From: Falsirhodobacter sp051195255
GTDB taxonomy: Bacteria; Pseudomonadota; Alphaproteobacteria; Rhodobacterales; Rhodobacteraceae
Length of the DNA: 64,000 bases
Direction of reading: 5' to 3'
Assembly: GCF_051195255.1 (NCBI RefSeq)
Contig: NZ_JBNJLK010000004.1
Span: forward strand, 62,001 to 126,000
Shown piece by piece: positions 17,143-27,603 of the stretch (positions within the stretch are counted from its first letter, which is position 1; each line of letters starts with the position of its first letter). The position numbers and the translations under genes are program-made. Below the pieces are notes generated by a model that was not told the DNA's origin, searched no databases, and saw only the letters and a list, made by a program, of their open reading frames with translations.

Positions 17143-18147
17143 ATGCGACCGATCCAGGCCACATATCCTGCCACCCGCTTCCGCCGCAACCGCAGTTCCG
17201 ACGCCCTGCGCCGGCTGACACAGGAAAATGTCCTGACGGTGAACGACCTGATCTGGCCGGTCTTCATCCAGGACGGCACCGGGCAGGAAACGGAAGTCGC
17301 CTCCATGCCCGGCGTGTTCCGCCGGTCCGTGGACCAGCTGGTCGCCGCCGTTGCCGACGCGGCAGAGATGGGCATCCCCGCCGTCTGCCTGTTCCCCTAC
17401 ACCGACCCCTCCCTTCGCAGCGAAACGTGCGAGGAAGCGTGGAACCCCGACAACCTGACCAACCGCGCCATCCGCGCCATCAAGGCCGAGGTGCCGCACA
17501 TCGCGATCATGACCGACGTGGCGCTGGACCCCTACAGCGCGCATGGGCAGGATGGCCTGATGAAGGACGGCGTCGTGCTGAACGACGAGTCCGTCGAGGC
17601 GCTGGTAAAGATGGCGCTGGCGCAGGCCGAAAGTGGTGCCGACATCATCGGCCCGTCGGACATGATGGACGGTCGCATCGGCGTGATGCGCCTGGCGCTG
17701 GAGGCCGCGGGCCACAAAACGACCGCGATCATGTCCTATTCCGCCAAATACGCCTCGGCCTTCTATGGGCCGTTCCGGGACGCGGTGGGGGCAAGCGCGA
17801 CGCTGAAAGGCGACAAGAAGACCTACCAGATGAACCCCGCCAACAGCGACGAGGCGCTGCGCCTTGTGCACCGCGACCTGACCGAAGGCGCCGACAGCGT
17901 CATGGTCAAGCCCGGCATGCCCTACCTCGACATCTGCCGCCGCGTGAAAGAGGAGTTCGGGGTTCCGACCTACGCCTATCAGGTGTCGGGCGAATACGCG
18001 ATGCTGAAGGCCGCCGCGCAGAACGGCTGGCTGGACGGGGACGCCGTGATGCTGGAAAGCCTGATGGCCTTCAAGCGCGCGGGATGCGACGGCATTCTCA
18101 CGTATTTCGCCCCCGAGGTCGCGCGGAAACTGGCCCGCGGGATCTGA
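17143..18147 (+). CDS. hemB: Delta-aminolevulinic acid dehydratase (porphobilinogen synthase)
   Basis: 334 residues. The enzyme condenses two 5-aminolevulinate molecules to porphobilinogen, the second common step of haem and bacteriochlorophyll synthesis. The Schiff-base lysines are Lys202 (SAKYAS) and Lys256 (MVKPG). At the place where zinc enzymes have three cysteines this protein has Ala127, Asp129 and Asp137, so it belongs to the class not dependent on catalytic zinc. The start is supported by GAAAGGA at good spacing. Confidence 0.97.
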   Translation: MRPIQATYPATRFRRNRSSDALRRLTQENVLTVNDLIWPVFIQDGTGQETEVASMPGVFRRSVDQLVAAVADAAEMGIPAVCLFPYTDPSLRSETCEEAWNPDNLTNRAIRAIKAEVPHIAIMTDVALDPYSAHGQDGLMKDGVVLNDESVEALVKMALAQAESGADIIGPSDMMDGRIGVMRLALEAAGHKTTAIMSYSAKYASAFYGPFRDAVGASATLKGDKKTYQMNPANSDEALRLVHRDLTEGADSVMVKPGMPYLDICRRVKEEFGVPTYAYQVSGEYAMLKAAAQNGWLDGDAVMLESLMAFKRAGCDGILTYFAPEVARKLARGI

Positions 18148-18223
18148 CCGGCGGTGACAGGGCCGGCCCGATGGGCTAGGCTTCCGCCAATTCCCGTAAA
18201 GGGTTAGGAGAAAGGGACAGGAT

Positions 18224-18769
18224 ATGGATCGTCGTGCATTGCTGGTCGGGCTGGGCGCCACCATGGGTCTGGTGGCCTGCTCCAACGGTGTGAACAGCGC
18301 CGGGGGCTCCATGATCGACGCCCGGGTGGATGTGGCGCGGGACTATCTGTACCAGCAGTTCCCCGGAACGCGCGAACTGGCCGAACGCTCCTCGGGCGTG
18401 CTGTTCATGCCGCTGATCACCGAAGCGGGCTTCGGCGTGGGCGGCGCCTACGGGCGCGGCGCGCTGCGGATCAACGGGGTGACGGTCGACTACTATTCGG
18501 CCGCGAAGGCGTCGGTCGGGTTCCAGATCGGGGCGCAGCAATACGCCCACGCCCTGTTCTTCATGACGCCGGACGCGTTGTCGCAGTTCCGCGCCTCCTC
18601 GGGCTGGGTGGCGGGCGCCGATGTGCGTTATGCCGTGCCGGATCAGGGCGCCAGCCTTGGCAAGGACACGACCGAGATCACGCCCGTGGTGGCGCTGGTC
18701 TATGGCCAGTCCGGTCTGATCGCCGGGGCAACCGTGGCCGGCACCAAGTACACCCGCATCATTCCCTGA
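18224..18769 (+). CDS. SYLF/YSC84-domain lipoprotein
   Basis: 181 residues. The signal peptide ends in LVACS, with the lipid-attached Cys at residue 19. The mature part has the SYLF pattern: a helical N-terminus, LFMPLITEAGFGVGGAYGRG, the YYSAAKASVGFQIGAQ strand region and a C-terminal GLIAGATVAG. SYLF domains bind phosphoinositides in eukaryotes; bacterial versions are outer-membrane or periplasmic lipoproteins of unknown role. It stands alone between hemB and the acylase gene. A short GC hairpin follows the stop. Confidence 0.8.
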   Translation: MDRRALLVGLGATMGLVACSNGVNSAGGSMIDARVDVARDYLYQQFPGTRELAERSSGVLFMPLITEAGFGVGGAYGRGALRINGVTVDYYSAAKASVGFQIGAQQYAHALFFMTPDALSQFRASSGWVAGADVRYAVPDQGASLGKDTTEITPVVALVYGQSGLIAGATVAGTKYTRIIP

Positions 18770-18771
18770 CG

Positions 18772-18789
18772 CGGGGCCGTCGGGCCCCG
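18772..18789 (+). terminator. Weak GC hairpin after the SYLF gene
   Basis: Seven-bp stem CGGGGCC / GGCCCCG with a 4-base loop, directly after the stop, with only two T following. Confidence 0.4.
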
Positions 18790-18889
18790 TTCACGCGGAA
18801 GATCACCTTCTCTCGCCAGCTCCGCCACGTCGGTTGCGACGCGGCCGGGGATCGACTACCAAGCAGCCTCTTTCATTCGCGAGAGTTCG

Positions 18890-21352
18890 ATGATCCGCAC
18901 GTTCCGCTGGCTTTTCCGTATCTTCACGGGCCTTGTCATCCTGGGATTGGCGGCGCTGGCGGTGGGGTACTGGTTCCTGTCCCGCTCCCTCCCCGATTAT
19001 GCCGAGGATTTCACGCTGCAGGGGCTGAGCGGCCCGGTGGAGATTGTCCGCAATTCCAACGACGTGCCCCACATCTTCGGCCAGACGGACGAGGACGTGT
19101 TCCGCGCCCTTGGTTTCGCCCATGCGCAGGACCGTTTGTGGCAGATGACGCTGATGCGCCGCACCGCCCAGGGCCGCCTGTCCGAGATTTTTGGCAAGCG
19201 CACCGTGGCCACGGACGCGATGATGCGGCGGCTGGACCTGTACGGCTTGGCGCAGCAATCGGTCTCGGCGCAGGACGAGGTGACGCAAGCCGCGCTTCGG
19301 GCCTATGCCCAAGGGGTCAACGACTGGATCCAACAGGTCAACGCAAAGGCCCGCGGGCGGGGCGCGCCGCAGTTCTTCCTCTTCTCCAACGAGATCGCGG
19401 CCTGGCAGCCGGCGGACAGCATCGCGATCCTGAAGCTGCTGGCGCTGCAGATGACGTCCAAGGCGTCGGATGAGGTGCTGCGGGCGCGCATGTCGCTGAT
19501 CCTGCCCGACAACCGGCTGCACGACATCCTGCCCGACGATCCGGGCCAGGCGGTGATGGCGCTGCCGCATTATTCTGACCTCGCCCCGGGCGTGGGTCCC
19601 GACTACCACCCGATCCGCGTGGCGCAGGATCCGCTGTCGCCCTTCAAGGCCCGCGCCTTTGCCGGCGCGTCGAACGCCTGGGCGGCCGCACCGGCGCGTT
19701 CGGCGGCGGGCGGGTCCCTGCTGGCGAACGATCCGCATTTGCCCTTCACGGCCCCGACCATCTGGTATCTGGCGCGGCTGCAACTGCATTCGGGTGGCGT
19801 CATCGGCGGCACCATTCCCGGCCTGCCGCTGATCCTTTCGGGCCGGTCGGACGGGTTGGGCTGGGGCCTGACGACCGCATATGTGGACGATCAGGACCTG
19901 CATCTGGAACAGGTGAACCCGGATCAGACCGATCAGTATCGCACGCCCGAAGGGTGGAAGCCGTTCCGCACGGAACGCTCGATCATCCAGATCAAGGACG
20001 CGGCGCCCGAAACGGTGACCCTGCGCTGGACGGACAACGGTCCGGTGCTGCCCGGTTCGCAATGGGATGTGGGCACGATCACGCCGCCGGGGCATGTCAT
20101 GTCCCTGTCCTGGACCGGCCTGTCCGGTGCCGACACGTCGATGACGGCGGCCCTGCACCTGATGATGTCCGCCACCGTGGCCGACGCGATGGAGGCCGGC
20201 CGCCAGTTCGTGGCCCCGGCCCAGAACCTGATGCTGGCCGACCGCGACGGCATCGCGATGCAGACCGTGGGCGCGATACCCCTGCGGGACGCCACCATGC
20301 AGGCGCAGGCGCGGATGCCCACGCCGGGCTGGGACCCCCTGAACCGCTGGAAGGGCACCGCCCCCTATGACAGCAACCCGCGCACGGTGGCGCCACCCTC
20401 CGGCATCCTGGGCAACACCAACAACAAGACGGTCGATCGTCCCTTCCCCGACCATGTCAGCTTCGACTGGGGCGACACGCAGCGCATCCGCCGCTGGCTG
20501 ACCCTGATGGACGCGCGCGAGGTGCACACCCGCGAAAGCTTCATTGAGGCGCAGCAGGACACCGTCAGCCCCACCATGCGAGAGATCCTGCCCCTGATGG
20601 GCGCCGATCTGTGGTTCACCGGCGACCCCGCCCCCGATGGCACCCCCGAACGCCTGCGCCAGCGCGCGCTGGAAATGCTGGCCAACTGGAACGGCGAGAT
20701 GAACGAGCACATGCCCGAGCCGCTGATCGCCGAGGCGTGGCTGGTCGCCGTGCAGGACCGGCTGATCCGGGACGAGCTTGGCCCCATGGCGGATGAATTC
20801 GCGCGCGCCGATCCGGTATTTCTGGACCGCGTGTTCCGCAACACGGATGGCGCGGGGGTCTGGTGCGACGTGGCGCAATCCGCCCCGAAGGAAACGTGCA
20901 CGGACATCGTGCGCGAGTCGCTGGACGCCGCGTTGATCTGGCTGTCCGAGAAATATGGCAAGAACCTGGAAAGCTGGCGCTGGGGCGACGCGCATCAGGC
21001 AACGCACGACGATCCGGTTCTGGGGTCGCTGCCGGTGCTGCGTTATCTGGTGAACATCCGGCAATCGACCTCGGGCGGGGATGACACGCTGAACCGCGGC
21101 GTGACGAAGGGCTACGGCAAGGACCCGTTCCAGAACGTGCATGGCGCGGGCTATCGCGGGGTCTACGACTTTGCCGATCCCGACAGCTCGGTCTTCATCA
21201 CGTCCACGGGCCAGTCGGGGCATCCGCTGTCGCGCTTTTATGACGATCAGGGTGGGCTGTGGCGGCGGGGGGAGTATATTCCAATGTCGCTCGACCCCGC
21301 GCTGGCGCGGGCGGCGGCGGTGGGGATCACCCACCTGAACCCGGCGCCTTAA
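18890..21352 (+). CDS. Penicillin-acylase-family Ntn hydrolase
   Basis: 820 residues. The N-terminus has one hydrophobic segment (about 11-30) acting as signal or anchor. The precursor would self-cleave at GA/SNAW, leaving Ser261 as catalytic nucleophile of the large chain, and the conserved NDPHL follows at 280-284. Family members hydrolyse N-acyl amides: beta-lactam side chains, acyl-homoserine lactones or other amides. The natural substrate cannot be told from sequence, so quorum-signal removal is only a possibility. The gene ends with TTAA shared with the stop of converging folA. Confidence 0.9.
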   Translation: MIRTFRWLFRIFTGLVILGLAALAVGYWFLSRSLPDYAEDFTLQGLSGPVEIVRNSNDVPHIFGQTDEDVFRALGFAHAQDRLWQMTLMRRTAQGRLSEIFGKRTVATDAMMRRLDLYGLAQQSVSAQDEVTQAALRAYAQGVNDWIQQVNAKARGRGAPQFFLFSNEIAAWQPADSIAILKLLALQMTSKASDEVLRARMSLILPDNRLHDILPDDPGQAVMALPHYSDLAPGVGPDYHPIRVAQDPLSPFKARAFAGASNAWAAAPARSAAGGSLLANDPHLPFTAPTIWYLARLQLHSGGVIGGTIPGLPLILSGRSDGLGWGLTTAYVDDQDLHLEQVNPDQTDQYRTPEGWKPFRTERSIIQIKDAAPETVTLRWTDNGPVLPGSQWDVGTITPPGHVMSLSWTGLSGADTSMTAALHLMMSATVADAMEAGRQFVAPAQNLMLADRDGIAMQTVGAIPLRDATMQAQARMPTPGWDPLNRWKGTAPYDSNPRTVAPPSGILGNTNNKTVDRPFPDHVSFDWGDTQRIRRWLTLMDAREVHTRESFIEAQQDTVSPTMREILPLMGADLWFTGDPAPDGTPERLRQRALEMLANWNGEMNEHMPEPLIAEAWLVAVQDRLIRDELGPMADEFARADPVFLDRVFRNTDGAGVWCDVAQSAPKETCTDIVRESLDAALIWLSEKYGKNLESWRWGDAHQATHDDPVLGSLPVLRYLVNIRQSTSGGDDTLNRGVTKGYGKDPFQNVHGAGYRGVYDFADPDSSVFITSTGQSGHPLSRFYDDQGGLWRRGEYIPMSLDPALARAAAVGITHLNPAP

Positions 21353-21825
21353 CGGCGCAGGTATTCGTGCACGGTGCAGGCCGGCCCCTCGCTGCGCAGC
21401 GGGAGGCGGGAGATGCAGCGCCATTCATCCATGTCGAAAGCCGGGAAGAAGGCATCGGCGTCAGGGACGTCCACATCGACCTCCGTCACCAGCAGGCGGT
21501 CGGCGATGGGAAGCAGATCCTCATAGATGCGCTGGCCGCCGACGCCGTAGATCCGGGCATAGCCCGCGGCCCGCGCCAGATCGGGCGCGTTCTCCAAAAT
21601 GGAGGTTTCGGCCTCCCCTTCAAACGAGCGGGAGGTGACGACGATGTTCATCCGGCGCGGCAAGGGCGACTTCGGCAGGCTTTCCCACGTCTTCCGGCCC
21701 ATGATGACGGCCCCGCCCAGGGTTTCGCGCATGAAGAACTTCATGTCCTCCGGCGCGTCCCATGGGATCGTGTTGTTCTTTCCGATGGCGCCGTTCCGGG
21801 CGCGGGCGGCGATCAGGGTCAGCAT
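21349..21825 (-). CDS. folA: Dihydrofolate reductase
   Basis: 158 residues, normal for bacterial DHFR. Recognisable are LIAARARNGAIGKNNTIPW at the start (Met20 loop region), the MGRKTWESL NADPH-binding segment and the GVGGQRIYEDLL motif. The enzyme reduces dihydrofolate with NADPH and so recycles the folate oxidised by thymidylate synthase. The start ATG overlaps the thyA stop as TGATG, so the pair is translationally coupled. The end converges on the acylase gene with overlapping stops. Confidence 0.96.
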   Translation of the reverse strand: MLTLIAARARNGAIGKNNTIPWDAPEDMKFFMRETLGGAVIMGRKTWESLPKSPLPRRMNIVVTSRSFEGEAETSILENAPDLARAAGYARIYGVGGQRIYEDLLPIADRLLVTEVDVDVPDADAFFPAFDMDEWRCISRLPLRSEGPACTVHEYLRR

Positions 21826-22709
21826 CAGACGGCCACCTCGGCTGCGATGGGGGGATGGGGGTCATAGCCCGACAGTTCGAAATCCTCGATCCGATAGGCG
21901 TCGAGGCTTCCGGCGTTGCGCAGGGTCATGCTGGGCAGCGGGCGCGGGTCGCGGGCCAGTTGCGTCCGGGCCTGATCGAGGTGGTTCGAATAAAGGTGCA
22001 CGTCGCCGCCGGTCCAGACCAGCTCCCCCGGACGCAACCCCGCTTGTTGGGCCAGCATCAGCTGCAACGCGGCCGCCCCCGTCAGGTTGAACGGCAGGCC
22101 CAGCAGCAGGTCGCAGGAGCGTTGATACAGCAACCCGTTCAGCCGCCCATCCGACGTGACGTGGTATTGATACACCATGTGGCAGGGCGGCAAGGCCATC
22201 TGCCCCACCTCGGCCACGTTCCAGGCGTGGAACAGCATGCGGCGGCTGGCGGGGTTGGTCTTCAGCGTGTCCAGCAGGGTCGCGATCTGGTCGTGTTCGC
22301 GCCCGTCGGGACCCGTCCATCGACGCCACTGCTTGCCATAGACGGGGCCGAGTTCGCCCCACTGCGCGGCGAAATCGGCATCGGCGACGATCCGGTCCTC
22401 GAACACACGCTGGTCAATGTCATCGCCCGTGGCGCGGCGATAGGCGGCCAGCGGCCAATCCGTCCAGATGCGGACGTTCTGTTCCAGAAGCGAGCGGATG
22501 TTGGTGCCGCCGGTCAGGAACCACAGCATCTCCCGCACCGCCAGCTTCCAGTAGACGCGCTTCGTGGTCAGGATCGGCACCTGTCCCCTGGACAGGTCGA
22601 AGCGCAACAGGGCCCCGAACAGCGACCGCGTGCCCACGCCTGTTCGGTCGATCCGTTCGTCCCCATGCTCCAGAACCTGCCGCATGAGGTCGAGATACTG
22701 TTGTTCCAT
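21825..22709 (-). CDS. thyA: Thymidylate synthase
   Basis: 294 residues. The catalytic Cys176 lies in LPPCHMVYQYHV, with the phosphate-binding arginines in IDRTGVGTRS and SRRM, and the RSCDLLLGLPFN segment. It methylates dUMP to dTMP with methylenetetrahydrofolate and is the first gene of a thyA-folA operon. It is somewhat longer than the 264-residue E. coli enzyme because of an insertion around 90-150, as seen in other long-type ThyA proteins. It diverges from the VOC gene at 22761. Confidence 0.97.
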   Translation of the reverse strand: MEQQYLDLMRQVLEHGDERIDRTGVGTRSLFGALLRFDLSRGQVPILTTKRVYWKLAVREMLWFLTGGTNIRSLLEQNVRIWTDWPLAAYRRATGDDIDQRVFEDRIVADADFAAQWGELGPVYGKQWRRWTGPDGREHDQIATLLDTLKTNPASRRMLFHAWNVAEVGQMALPPCHMVYQYHVTSDGRLNGLLYQRSCDLLLGLPFNLTGAAALQLMLAQQAGLRPGELVWTGGDVHLYSNHLDQARTQLARDPRPLPSMTLRNAGSLDAYRIEDFELSGYDPHPPIAAEVAV

Positions 22710-22760
22710 GCGTTGCCCTGCCCGCCTGTTGTGTTAACTTTCGGCCAAAGGAGAAGCCGA

Positions 22761-23183
22761 ATGAAATACTTGCACACGATGGTCCGCGTGAAAGACCTAG
22801 ACGCGTCCATGGCCTTTTTTCATCTTTTGGGGCTGGAGGAAACCCGGCGTATAGAGAATGACAAGGCTCGTTTCAGCCTCGTCTTCATGGCGCCCCCCGG
22901 CCAGCCGGAATGCCCGGTCGAACTGACCTACAACTGGGACGGCGACGAAGGCCTGCCTTCGGACAGCCGCCATTTCGGCCATCTGGCGTATGAATGCGAC
23001 AACATCTACGACCTGTGCGCCCATCTTCAGGCGAACGGCGTGACGATCAACCGCCCGCCGCGCGACGGGCACATGGCCTTTGTCCGCAGCCCGGACAACG
23101 TGTCGATCGAGCTGCTGCAGAAAGGCGAACGCCTCGCCCCGGCCGAGCCGTGGGCCTCGATGGAGAACACCGGCCACTGGTGA
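22761..23183 (+). CDS. gloA: VOC-family protein, glyoxalase I-like
   Basis: 140 residues built from two VOC half-domains. The opening MKYLHTMVRVKDLDASMAFF and the end segment SPDNVSIELLQ match lactoylglutathione lyase, the enzyme that converts the methylglyoxal-glutathione adduct to lactoylglutathione. Metal-ligand candidates are His6, Glu69 (VELTYN region), His and Glu in the second half. AAGGAGA precedes the start. It diverges from thyA and abuts ribD with the stops joined as TGATCA. Assignment as true glyoxalase I, rather than another VOC enzyme, is likely but not certain. Confidence 0.78.
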   Translation: MKYLHTMVRVKDLDASMAFFHLLGLEETRRIENDKARFSLVFMAPPGQPECPVELTYNWDGDEGLPSDSRHFGHLAYECDNIYDLCAHLQANGVTINRPPRDGHMAFVRSPDNVSIELLQKGERLAPAEPWASMENTGHW

Positions 23184-24248
23184 TCAGGCGCGCCATCGCG
23201 TGAGGGTGTCGCCGCCGATGCGGCGATGCTCCTCCAGCCGGAACCGGGGGGCGTCGGCCAAGGCTGCAAGGTTCAGCGCCCCAAGCGCCGGCACGCCATC
23301 GCCTCCGATCGCCGCGCCGGCCGTGAAGGTCACCACCTCCCCCACCAGCCCCGCGGTCAGAAGGCTGGCGGCCACCGTGGCCCCGCCCTCGCTGAAGATC
23401 CGCGTCAGGCCTTGGCGGGCAAGCTCCCGCAAGGCCGCTTCCAGCGTGTCGGCCTGAAGAACCGTTGCGCCGGTGTCCCGCCACGCCTGTTGGGCGTCAT
23501 TGGTGGCTTCCCGGTGGATCATGCAGACCGGCACCTGCCGCGCGGTGCGGCCAAGGCGGCTGTCGGGGGACAGGCGCAGGGTGCCGTCCAGCACGATCCG
23601 CAGCGGCTGACGCACCGTGCCCAGATCGCGCACCGTCAGGTCCGGATCATCGGCCAGCGCCGTGCCGACGCCCACCATGACCGCGTCGTGCTGCGCGCGC
23701 ATCGCATGCACCGCCCGACGCGCCTCCGCCCCCGTAATCCAGCGGCTTTCGCCTGAGGACGTGGCGATGCGCCCGTCCAGCGTGGTGGCCAGCTTCAGGG
23801 TGACATGTGGCAGGCCCTGTTCGACGCGCCGCAGGAAGCCTTCGTTCAGCCGACGGGCCTGCGCCTCCAGCACGCCCTCCGTCACCGTCACCCCGGCGGC
23901 GCGCAGCATGGCATGCCCGCGACCTGCCACCCTTGGATCGGGGTCGGTCAGGGCCGTGACCACATGAACGACGCCGGCACGGATCAGCGCCTCGGCACAG
24001 GGCGGCGTCTTGCCGTGATGGGCGCAGGGTTCCAGCGTGACATAGGCGGTGGCCCCGCGCGCGGCCTCACCCGCCTGAACCAGCGCCCGCGCCTCGGCAT
24101 GGGGACGGCCGCCGGGCTGGGTCCAGCCGCGGCCGACGATACGCCCGTTCTTCACGATCACGCAGCCCACGGCGGGGTTCGGCCAGACATTGCCCAAGCC
24201 CCGCTGCGCAAGGTTCAGGGCGTGGGCCATACGCGCCGCGTCGGTCAT
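23184..24248 (-). CDS. ribD: Riboflavin biosynthesis deaminase/reductase RibD
   Basis: 354 residues, bifunctional. The N-terminal cytidine-deaminase-like domain has zinc ligands His50, Cys75 and Cys84 with catalytic Glu52 (HAEARAL, EPCAHHGKTPPC). The C-terminal reductase domain carries the NADPH-binding region with TTLDGRIATSSGES. It performs the second and third steps from GTP to riboflavin. The start overlaps the nrdR stop (ATGA), the usual nrdR-ribD order, so translation is coupled. No other rib gene is in the window. Confidence 0.95.
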   Translation of the reverse strand: MTDAARMAHALNLAQRGLGNVWPNPAVGCVIVKNGRIVGRGWTQPGGRPHAEARALVQAGEAARGATAYVTLEPCAHHGKTPPCAEALIRAGVVHVVTALTDPDPRVAGRGHAMLRAAGVTVTEGVLEAQARRLNEGFLRRVEQGLPHVTLKLATTLDGRIATSSGESRWITGAEARRAVHAMRAQHDAVMVGVGTALADDPDLTVRDLGTVRQPLRIVLDGTLRLSPDSRLGRTARQVPVCMIHREATNDAQQAWRDTGATVLQADTLEAALRELARQGLTRIFSEGGATVAASLLTAGLVGEVVTFTAGAAIGGDGVPALGALNLAALADAPRFRLEEHRRIGGDTLTRWRA

Positions 24249-24712
24249 TCCTCGCGGACGGCCATCGGGCGCAGTTCGGCCACGAACTTGTCGAAATCGT
24301 CGGCCGAATGGAAATTCTTGTACACGCTGGCAAAGCGCACATAGCCGACCGTGTCGATCCGGGCGAGGCTTTCCATCACGATCTCTCCGATCACCTTGGA
24401 AGGGATGTCCGTGTCGCCCAGGCTTTCCAGCCGCCGCACGATGCCCGAGATCATCTGGTCCAGCCGTTCGGGCTCCGCCGGTCGTTTTTGCATTGCAATA
24501 CGGATGGACCGTTCCAGCTTGCTGCGATCGAAATCCTCGCGCTTGCCGGAGCTTTTGATGACCACCAGATCGCGCAGCTGCACCCGTTCATAGGTCGTGA
24601 ACCGCCCGCCGCAGCCCGGGCAGAACCGGCGGCGACGGATGGAGACGTGATCTTCGGCCGGACGGCTGTCCTTCACTTGCGTATCGATGTTTCCGCAGAA
24701 CGGACAACGCAT
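24245..24712 (-). CDS. nrdR: Ribonucleotide reductase repressor NrdR
   Basis: 155 residues. The zinc ribbon is visible as Cys3-Cys6 and Cys31-Cys34, followed by an ATP-cone domain (about 49-139) that senses ATP/dATP. It represses ribonucleotide reductase operons when dATP is high by binding paired NrdR boxes. It heads the nrdR-ribD pair. Length and motifs are standard. Confidence 0.96.
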   Translation of the reverse strand: MRCPFCGNIDTQVKDSRPAEDHVSIRRRRFCPGCGGRFTTYERVQLRDLVVIKSSGKREDFDRSKLERSIRIAMQKRPAEPERLDQMISGIVRRLESLGDTDIPSKVIGEIVMESLARIDTVGYVRFASVYKNFHSADDFDKFVAELRPMAVREE

Positions 24713-24766
24713 TCCAAACCCCTGTCGATGCCGGCAACCTACCGCATATTGCGTGCGATTGTCGCA

Positions 24767-25174
24767 CTAACCCAACAGATGCGCAACCACCTCCCGCCGG
24801 TGGGGGGCGTCGCGATGTTCGAAGAGGTAGATGCCCTGCCAGCGTCCAAGCATCAGACGACCCGCCGCGACCGGGATCGACAGGCTGACGGGAAGCAGCG
24901 CCGCCTTGATATGCGCGGGCATGTCATCCGGCCCTTCATAGGTGTGGGTCAGGTAGCGCATGGAGGGATGGTCGGAGGGCGGCACCAGCCGCGCGAAGAA
25001 TGCGCGCAGGTCCGTCTGCACCTCCGGATCCGCGTTTTCCTGGATCAGGAGGGAGGCGGAGGTGTGGCGGATAAACAGCGTCAGCAGCCCGTCCCCCTTC
25101 ACCCACCGGGCCACTTGGGAAGTGAATTCGTAAAGGCCCTGCCCATCAGTGGGCAGGGTAAAGACCGTCTGCAT
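24767..25174 (-). CDS. YjbQ/UPF0047-family protein
   Basis: 135 residues. The conserved core is present: LTLFIRHTSASLLIQENADP, the downstream HPSMRYLTHTYEGPDDMPAH and the C-terminal GRWQGIYLFEHRDAPHRR. Family proteins are small homotrimers; some have weak thiamine-phosphate synthase activity, but the physiological role is unsettled. I take the ATG at 25174, which overlaps the stop of the secreted hypothetical protein as TGATG, rather than an upstream in-frame start. It is therefore coupled to that gene and indirectly to rpoD. Confidence 0.86.
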   Translation of the reverse strand: MQTVFTLPTDGQGLYEFTSQVARWVKGDGLLTLFIRHTSASLLIQENADPEVQTDLRAFFARLVPPSDHPSMRYLTHTYEGPDDMPAHIKAALLPVSLSIPVAAGRLMLGRWQGIYLFEHRDAPHRREVVAHLLG

Positions 25175-25541
25175 CAATCGCGGTCGTAATAGACCCGCGG
25201 CTCGCACAGCGACGCGGCGTGACCGGCGGAAAGATGGTCGGTGGCCGGAAAGACCGCCACGCCCGTTTCCCCGATCGCGCCTTCGGGCGAGGTGGAGAAG
25301 GTCATCCCCTCCCCGCGCTGCAACGGCCGGGGCGAGATGCGGTAGATGGGGGTCGTCGGCAGCATGCCCAGATAGTCGTCGATGAACTGCCCCGCCGCGC
25401 ACCAGTAGTTGCGCGCCGCCGCGCCCGGTTCATACCGGACGTGGAACTGCTGCGCATCGCCGGACACGTAGTAGCTTTCATCGGTGATGTAGGCGTGGGC
25501 GGGTGCGGCCGACACGATGGCGGCCAAGGCGATGTATTTCA

Positions 25542-25545
<4 letters not shown>
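25174..25545 (-). CDS. Small secreted hypothetical protein coupled to rpoD
   Basis: 123 residues. A clear Sec signal peptide runs to about residue 18 (ending APAHA). The mature part has two cysteines (in NYWCAAG and ASLCEPR) that could form a disulfide, and many aromatic residues. I do not recognise a named family. The ATG overlaps the rpoD stop (ATGATGA), and its own stop overlaps the yjbQ start (TGATG). It thus lies inside a tightly coupled rpoD-X-yjbQ string, which is odd for a periplasmic protein. Confidence 0.75.
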
Positions 25546-27515
<1,970 letters not shown>

Positions 27516-27603
27516 GATAGCTCCTAGCGGATGTGCCGCAGCGGCGCGAATCGCCACGGCCTTTCTCGAATCAATAGCGCGAATCACAAAGGATGTAAGC
27601 GCC

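Noticed and set aside
24713..24766. Possible NrdR self-regulation box upstream of nrdR
   Set aside because: The sequence around TTGCGTGCGATTGTCGCAC has only weak likeness to the NrdR box and no paired copy at the required distance.
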